Of a stretch of DNA of 64,000 nucleotides, positions 59,276 through 64,000 are shown one piece after another (position 1 is the stretch's first letter; each line of letters opens with the position of its first letter). This DNA comes from Rhodospirillales bacterium. Its GTDB lineage: Bacteria; Pseudomonadota; Alphaproteobacteria; ATCC43930; CGMCC-115725. A program made the position numbers and the translations under genes. The notes beneath the pieces are model-generated. The model ran no database searches, was not told the origin of the DNA, and was given only the letters and a program-made list of their open reading frames with translations. The stretch is from contig DAHUYF010000079.1 of assembly GCA_027315365.1 (NCBI GenBank), positions 1 to 64,000 on the forward strand. Direction: 5' to 3'.

Positions 59276-59425
59276 GGTCCCCAGTATATGGGGTGCCGGG
59301 GTTTTTCGCCGCCGGCAAGACGCGGCAACCATCCTGACCCAGGCGCCAGTGCCGCCAGGTAGGCGGCCCCGGACCGAATTGCCGGGCGCGGCGGATGCTC
59401 GGCCCAGCGCCTGACTGTCAGGTTG

Positions 59426-61489
59426 TCAGGCGGCCCGCAGCCATACCGCAGTATCGTGGAACACCGCGCCGCCGTTGGGCAAGCCGGGCTCGGCACTTAT
59501 CAGGGCGTTGATGCCGATGCCTTCCTCGAAGGCGTGGTTCGGCCAGATGCCCTCGACGACGAGGACGCCGCGCTGCAATCCGTTGAAGGCCAGGGCATGG
59601 AGCACCACGGTGCCGCGGCAGTTGCCGAGCCGCACGCGGCTGCCATCGGCAAGGCCGAGGCTTGCGAGATCGTCGGGATGGACGCGCACCATCGGCCTGC
59701 CCTCGCGACCGACGCTCGACGGCAGGTTGTTGAAGCTGGTGTTGAGGAAGGAACGCGCCGGCGGCGCCACCATGCGGAAGGGATGCTCGGCATCCGCCAG
59801 GTCGATCACCACGGCGTGATCGGGCAGCCGCGGCAGCGCCGCGTGATCGGCTCCGATCGCCGCCCAATTGGCCTCGAAATGAAAGCGCTTGTCGGCATGG
59901 CCGAAGCCATCGAGGAAATGTGCTGTCTCGAACGGCAGCGCCAGATCGTGGCCACCCCGCTCGTGGATGGTTGCGGCGTCCGGTAAGGCCGACAGCGCAA
60001 GCGTGCGGTCGATGATCTCCCATTCCGTCAGATCGAAGCCGGGATGCTCGGCGCCCAGCCGCTTGGCGAGCGCGCAGATGACGGCATGGTTCGACCGGGC
60101 TTCGCCGAGGGGCTCGATCACCTTGCGCGCCACCTGGAGAAACGTGTGGCCCCCGGCGGTATAGAGATCATCGTGCTCGAGCATGGTGGTCGCGGGCAGC
60201 ACTATGTCGGCCATCGCCGCGGTCTCGGTCATGAACTGCTCGTGCACGCAGGTGAAGAGATCGGCGCGCGAGAAGCCGCGGCGAACCGCGTTCGAGTCCG
60301 GCGAAACCACCATCGGATTGGTGTTCTGCACGAGGAGCGCGGTCACCGGCGGGCCGTCGCCGAGATCGCGTCGCTCTCCGGCGAGGATCGGGCCGATGCG
60401 CGACTGGTCCAGAATACGCGTCCCGTGATCGACCATGTCCAGCCCTTCGATCAGATTGCGGTCGAGCTTGTAGAGGCCGCCGCCATTGGCATAGAGCGCG
60501 CCGCCGCCCTCATATTGCCAGGCGCCGGTGACGGCCGGCAGGCAGCTCGCGGCGAAAAGCTGCGCCGCGCCGTTGCGCGATCGCGAGAAGCCGTAGCCGA
60601 TCCGCAAATAGCTGCGCCTGGTACGACCATAGAGCCGCGCGAAATCGACGATCGCTGCCGGATCGAGCCCGGTAATCTCCGACGCCCAGTTGGGGTCGCG
60701 CGACTGGAGATGCGCCTCGAGCTTGTCAGCCCCGGCAGTATATTTCGCGAGATAGGTGCGATCGGCATAGCCCTCCTTGAACAATACGTGCATCACGGCG
60801 CAGGCGAGCGCGCCATCCGTGCCGGGGCGCGGCGCGAGATGGATATCCGCGGCCTCGGCAGTGGGCGTGCGGTAGGGATCGATGACGATGAACGGCGCAT
60901 CCCGCTCCTTGCGGGCGCGGGTGATGTGCGTCATCAGGTTGACTTGCGTCGCCACCGGGTTGCCGCCCCACATGACGACGAGATCCGACAGCGGCACCTC
61001 GCGCGCGTCGACGCCACGCTTGACCCCCGCGCCGGCCAGCCAACCAGCGTCCGCCAGCACATTGCAGATGGTCGAATGCTGGCGCGAGTAGCGCAGCACA
61101 TGGCGCAAGCGATTGATGCCGTCGCGTTGCACCAGCCCCATGGTACCGGCATAAAAATGCGGCCAGACGGTCTCGCTGCCATGGCGCTGGACGGCGCGGG
61201 CGAAGGCCTCGGCGACATGGTCGAGTGCCTCGTCCCAGGCGACGGGTACGAAGGCGCCGATGCCCTCGCCCTTGTCGCCGACCCGGCGCAGCGGCGTGCG
61301 CAAGCGCAGCGGATGGTGCTGGCGCTCGGCGTAGCGGCCGACCTTGGCGCATACCACCCCGGCCGTATAAGGATGGTCCTTGCGCCCGCGAACCCGGCCG
61401 ATGGTCGACGGGTCGAGCCTCTCCACCTCGAGCGCACAGGTGCTCGGACAATCGTGCGGACAGACCGAAGCGGCAAAATCGCGCGGCAA
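59426..61489 (-). CDS. Molybdopterin-dependent oxidoreductase
   Basis: A 687-residue enzyme of the DMSO reductase/formate dehydrogenase superfamily. The iron-sulfur cluster ligands are C10, C14 and C18 (CPHDCPSTC) with C47. VVMWGGNP and VLVQNTNPM-type segments bind the molybdopterin guanine dinucleotide, and the C-terminal domain (580-687) is present. No signal peptide, so it is cytoplasmic. The start is TTG at 61489 with GGAGG eight bases upstream. The substrate is unknown. No electron-transfer partner is adjacent. Confidence 0.9.
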   Translation of the reverse strand: MPRDFAASVCPHDCPSTCALEVERLDPSTIGRVRGRKDHPYTAGVVCAKVGRYAERQHHPLRLRTPLRRVGDKGEGIGAFVPVAWDEALDHVAEAFARAVQRHGSETVWPHFYAGTMGLVQRDGINRLRHVLRYSRQHSTICNVLADAGWLAGAGVKRGVDAREVPLSDLVVMWGGNPVATQVNLMTHITRARKERDAPFIVIDPYRTPTAEAADIHLAPRPGTDGALACAVMHVLFKEGYADRTYLAKYTAGADKLEAHLQSRDPNWASEITGLDPAAIVDFARLYGRTRRSYLRIGYGFSRSRNGAAQLFAASCLPAVTGAWQYEGGGALYANGGGLYKLDRNLIEGLDMVDHGTRILDQSRIGPILAGERRDLGDGPPVTALLVQNTNPMVVSPDSNAVRRGFSRADLFTCVHEQFMTETAAMADIVLPATTMLEHDDLYTAGGHTFLQVARKVIEPLGEARSNHAVICALAKRLGAEHPGFDLTEWEIIDRTLALSALPDAATIHERGGHDLALPFETAHFLDGFGHADKRFHFEANWAAIGADHAALPRLPDHAVVIDLADAEHPFRMVAPPARSFLNTSFNNLPSSVGREGRPMVRVHPDDLASLGLADGSRVRLGNCRGTVVLHALAFNGLQRGVLVVEGIWPNHAFEEGIGINALISAEPGLPNGGAVFHDTAVWLRAA

Positions 61490-61701
61490 GCCTGCATCCT
61501 CCCGACATCATGAACCTGAGCGACTATATGGCCCCCGAGCAGGTGGCGGAAGCCGATTGCGCGACCCTCCCGGGGGTGTCATCGTCGGCCCGTTGGGCTG
61601 GAGCGGCGGCGGTGCACCGGGAGGGCAGCTGGCCTTGTGGCGAGCGACGCCAGGGTGTTAGCCTAGGGCGTTTACCCTAGCGCGGCAACGAGGGGACACA
61701 G
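61490..61701. other. Divergent spacer with possible gene remnant
   Basis: From the ATG at 61510 a 56-codon frame begins MNLSDYMAPEQVAEADC and ends at 61680. In the neighbouring frame, after about codon 20, the sequence reads PGGVIVGPLGWSGGGAPGG, which looks more protein-like. This could be a frameshifted remnant. It has no ribosome-binding site. The P450 operator palindrome lies at its end. Confidence 0.25.
61663..61680. promoter_or_regulatory. Candidate operator upstream of the P450 gene
   Basis: CTAGGGCGTTTACCCTAG is a perfect 6-bp inverted repeat with a 6-base spacer, 21 bases before the P450 start codon. A partial copy, AGGGTGTTA, lies 13 bases upstream of its AGGGCGTTTA half. This suggests a regulator site. 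Confidence 0.45.
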
Positions 61702-63096
61702 ATGAGCGTGACAGACCGGAGGCCGGCGCCGGCAACGCTTCCGCACCTGGCGGCGCCGCGCATGCCGCAGGGTCGGCCGTCCCTGCTGGAGTTCCTGCGC
61801 GTGCTGCGCGACAATTCGCTCGCGACGTATGGCAGCGAAGCCTACACCGCGGACATCCTCGAGCGTCGGCTGTTCTGGCGCCGTACCGTCTTCGTCAACG
61901 ACCCCGGCGCGATCAAGCACGTCCTGCTCGACAACGCCGCCAACTACCACAAGACAGAGCTGACCCGGCGCCTGCTCGAACCCGGTCTCGGCCGCGGCCT
62001 AATCACCAGCGAAGGCGAGACTTGGCGGCGTCACCGCCGCATCATGGCGCCGGCCTTCGATCATCGCAGCATCGTCGGCTACTCGCCGATCATGGCGGAG
62101 ATAGCCCTGCAGATCGTAGACGACTGGGACGCGCGGCCTGCGGGCGCCGAAATCGACGTCGCCGTCGCGATGATGCATGCAACGCTGCACATCATCGCAC
62201 GCACGATGTTTTCTTCCGATTCGGACGACATCGTCGACGTGGTGGAGCGCGGCGTCGAGCGCTATCAGGCCGAGGTGCGGCCCCGGCTTGCCGATCTGCT
62301 GGAACTGCCGCTCTGGCTCTCCCGGCTCGGCCGACGGCCCCGGCCCGAACTGATCTTCAGCGAGTTCGACGAGGCGATCGATCGGCTGCTCGCCTCGCGC
62401 GAGCGCGCGAGTACTGCGCAGCCCAACGATCTGCTCACGCGGCTTATTGCCGCTCGCGACGAGGAGACCGGCGGGGGGATGACCGCCAAGGAGGTGCGTG
62501 ACCAGGTGGTCACCACCTTCATGGCCGGGCACGAGACGACGGCGTTGGCCCTGACCTGGACTTGGTACCTGCTCTCTCAGCATCCCGCCGCGGAAGCGAA
62601 GCTGCATGCCGAGTTGGCAGAGGTGCTGGGCGGACGGGTGCCGGCGCACGAGGATCTACCCCAGCTCCGGTATACGCGCATGGTGATCGAGGAGGCGATG
62701 CGGCTCTATCCGCCGGCCCATACGCTGTCGCGCACCGCTGTCGGCTCCGACGTGGTGCTGGGCAAGCGCATCCCCAGGGGCGCTAGCGTTCTGATCGTGC
62801 CGTGGCTGCTGCATCGCAATCCCAAGCTTTGGAGCGATCCCGAACGCTTCGATCCCGAGCGTTTCGCGCCCGAGCGCGCGGCCCAGCGCCATCGCTTCGC
62901 TTACCTGCCTTTTGGTGCGGGACCCCGTATCTGCATCGGCGCCGCCTTCGCGATGGCCGAGGCCATGCTGGTCCTGGCCACGCTCGCGCAGCGCTACCGG
63001 CTGCGGCTGGCGCCCGACTTTCCTGTCGAACCCCAGGGACTCATCACCTTGCGCCCGCGACACGGCATGCGGATGATCCTCGAGCGGCGGCGCTGA
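61702..63096 (+). CDS. Cytochrome P450
   Basis: A 464-residue soluble P450. The oxygen-binding I helix is AGHETT (275-280), the E331-x-x-R334 motif is in the K helix, and the haem cysteine is C411 in FGAGPRICIG. There is no membrane anchor. It inserts oxygen into an unknown substrate. GAGGGGA five bases upstream supports the ATG at 61702. No ferredoxin or reductase gene is adjacent. The AGHETT and FGxGPRxCIG forms are closer to the fatty-acid/terpene hydroxylase-like P450s than to camphor-type ones, but the subfamily cannot be fixed. Confidence 0.93.
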   Translation: MSVTDRRPAPATLPHLAAPRMPQGRPSLLEFLRVLRDNSLATYGSEAYTADILERRLFWRRTVFVNDPGAIKHVLLDNAANYHKTELTRRLLEPGLGRGLITSEGETWRRHRRIMAPAFDHRSIVGYSPIMAEIALQIVDDWDARPAGAEIDVAVAMMHATLHIIARTMFSSDSDDIVDVVERGVERYQAEVRPRLADLLELPLWLSRLGRRPRPELIFSEFDEAIDRLLASRERASTAQPNDLLTRLIAARDEETGGGMTAKEVRDQVVTTFMAGHETTALALTWTWYLLSQHPAAEAKLHAELAEVLGGRVPAHEDLPQLRYTRMVIEEAMRLYPPAHTLSRTAVGSDVVLGKRIPRGASVLIVPWLLHRNPKLWSDPERFDPERFAPERAAQRHRFAYLPFGAGPRICIGAAFAMAEAMLVLATLAQRYRLRLAPDFPVEPQGLITLRPRHGMRMILERRR

Positions 63097-63115
63097 GCGC
63101 GGGCTGCACCGACCG

Positions 63116-63748
63116 ATGTTGGCCCACCTTCTCTACGCCTTCGTCACTCTCTTCGTCATCGTCGACCCCGTCGGCAGCGCCGCCATTTTCTCGGGCCTGA
63201 TGCGCGGCGCGCCGATCCGGCTGCGGCGTCTCTATGCGGTGCGTGGCGTGATCGTGGCTACCGTCCTGATCCTTGCCTTTGCACTGGGCGGCAGCGCGCT
63301 GCTGCACGCGCTCGGCATCACTCTCCCGGCCTTCCGCGTCGCCGGGGGCATCTTGCTCTTTCTCCTTGCCACGGAGATGGTATTCGCGCGGGAATCGGGC
63401 ATCCGCAGGCCGACCGCATCGGAAGAGCAGGAAACCGAACAGCGCCGCGACATCTCCGTCTTTCCCCTCGCCTTCCCGCTGCTCGCGGGTCCGGGCGCGC
63501 TCACCTCGATCGTATTGCTGATGGAGCGCGCGGCCTCGCCGCTCGCCGCCCTCGGAGTCATCGGCGCACTGATCGCCGTGATGGCAATCACCCTGGCGCT
63601 GCTCATGGCTGCGGCACAGGTGTCCCGGTTCGTCGGCGTCACCGGCGCTACCGTGATGAGCCGCGTGCTCGGCATCATTCTCGCCGCGCTGGCGGCGCAG
63701 TTCGTCCTCGATGGCCTTGCCCAGGGCTGGCCGGCGCTCCGAGTCTAG
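63116..63748 (+). CDS. MarC family inner-membrane protein
   Basis: A 210-residue membrane protein with six predicted helices, [21 protein letters not shown] at the start and [15 protein letters not shown] in the middle, both family signatures. Its function is unknown; the old link with antibiotic resistance is not supported. It starts 19 bases after the P450 stop codon, so they may be co-transcribed. Its stop codon overlaps that of the convergent putA at CTAG. Confidence 0.87.
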   Translation: MLAHLLYAFVTLFVIVDPVGSAAIFSGLMRGAPIRLRRLYAVRGVIVATVLILAFALGGSALLHALGITLPAFRVAGGILLFLLATEMVFARESGIRRPTASEEQETEQRRDISVFPLAFPLLAGPGALTSIVLLMERAASPLAALGVIGALIAVMAITLALLMAAAQVSRFVGVTGATVMSRVLGIILAALAAQFVLDGLAQGWPALRV

Positions 63749-64000
63749 ATATCGTCTGCAAGCGACAGCAAAGTGGCGTTGCCGCCCGACGCGGTCGTAT
63801 CGACGCTCAAACTGCGCTCGACCGCAAATCGGTGCAGGTACCGTGGGCCGCCGGCCTTGGGCCCGGTACCGGAAAGACCTTGCCCCCCGAAGGGCTGTAC
63901 CCCCACCACGGCACCAATCATGTTGCGGTTGACGTAGGTATTGCCGGTCGCGAGGCGCTGATGGATATGCGCCACCGTCTCGTCGATGCGGCTATGAATG
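63745..64000 (-). CDS. putA: Proline dehydrogenase/glutamate-semialdehyde dehydrogenase PutA, 3' end only
   Basis: Only the last 84 codons are inside the window; the frame stays open to the edge, so the 5' part lies beyond. [20 protein letters not shown] and [18 protein letters not shown] are diagnostic of the aldehyde dehydrogenase half of PutA. PutA oxidises proline to glutamate. Whether the proline dehydrogenase domain is present cannot be seen. Confidence 0.93.
   Translation of the reverse strand, partial: IHSRIDETVAHIHQRLATGNTYVNRNMIGAVVGVQPFGGQGLSGTGPKAGGPRYLHRFAVERSLSVDTTASGGNATLLSLADDI

Overview
The window is a GC-rich piece of a proteobacterial chromosome, almost entirely housekeeping and central metabolism, with no phage, insertion sequence or CRISPR array. 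Several features point to Alphaproteobacteria: Cox11/SCO copper assembly factors, an NDUFA12-type Complex I subunit in the aroQ-accB-accC-aat / DUF2155 neighbourhood, a phasin with CTGC-N3-GCAG operators, a groESL promoter of the alphaproteobacterial RpoH type followed by a CIRCE element, B12-dependent NrdJ, and a bifunctional PutA. The order Rhodospirillales or a relative is my best guess from gene content alone.

Layout. 0-10.8 kb is one long leftward run: aroG, pncB, nadE, cysS, cimA, trmJ, rpsD, SCO and a Cox11-cytochrome c fusion. 11-16.2 kb reads rightward: a nucleoside deoxyribosyltransferase, an adenosine deaminase-like lipoprotein and two MFS exporters, followed by a decayed receiver-domain gene. 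16.7-20.8 kb holds leftward gor, gabD and bioB. 21-23.3 kb holds rightward hmgA, cspA, rpsU and a small helical protein. 23.3-28.2 kb holds glmU-glmS, gph and a DUF3108 protein. Then come tRNA-Val(CAC) and groES-groEL. 30.6-35.5 kb is the tyrosine/homogentisate operon (hpd-fahA-maiA plus an unknown exported protein) with a divergent MarR regulator. 35.5-40.8 kb has aroQ-accB-accC-aat facing NDUFA12-mlaD-methyltransferase-small protein-DUF2155. 41-44.8 kb is nrdJ with two candidate NrdR boxes. 45-47.7 kb is a NitT/TauT-type ABC importer. 47.8-50.2 kb holds a periplasmic protein, a RidA protein and a FemAB-like protein. 50.3-55.4 kb holds clpA, clpS, a phasin and a D,D-carboxypeptidase with a SPOR domain. 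55.4-61.5 kb is a leftward run of sugar-nucleotide genes (galU and a phosphomannomutase), a membrane J-protein, a VWA protein and a molybdopterin oxidoreductase. The window ends with a P450, a MarC protein and the 3' end of putA.

How the genes work together. The homogentisate route is complete from 4-hydroxyphenylpyruvate to fumarate plus acetoacetate but is split between two loci. NAD salvage (pncB plus nadE), amino-sugar precursor synthesis (glmU-glmS), fatty-acid carboxylation (accBC) and protein quality control (groESL, clpSA) are each locally clustered. I found no convincing new multi-gene system. The most distinctive items are the Cox11-cytochrome c fusion, the paired operators before the phasin gene and before nrdJ, an unrecognised exported protein in the tyrosine operon, a surface or periplasmic adenosine deaminase beside a deoxyribosyltransferase, and an mlaD gene without its usual transporter partners.
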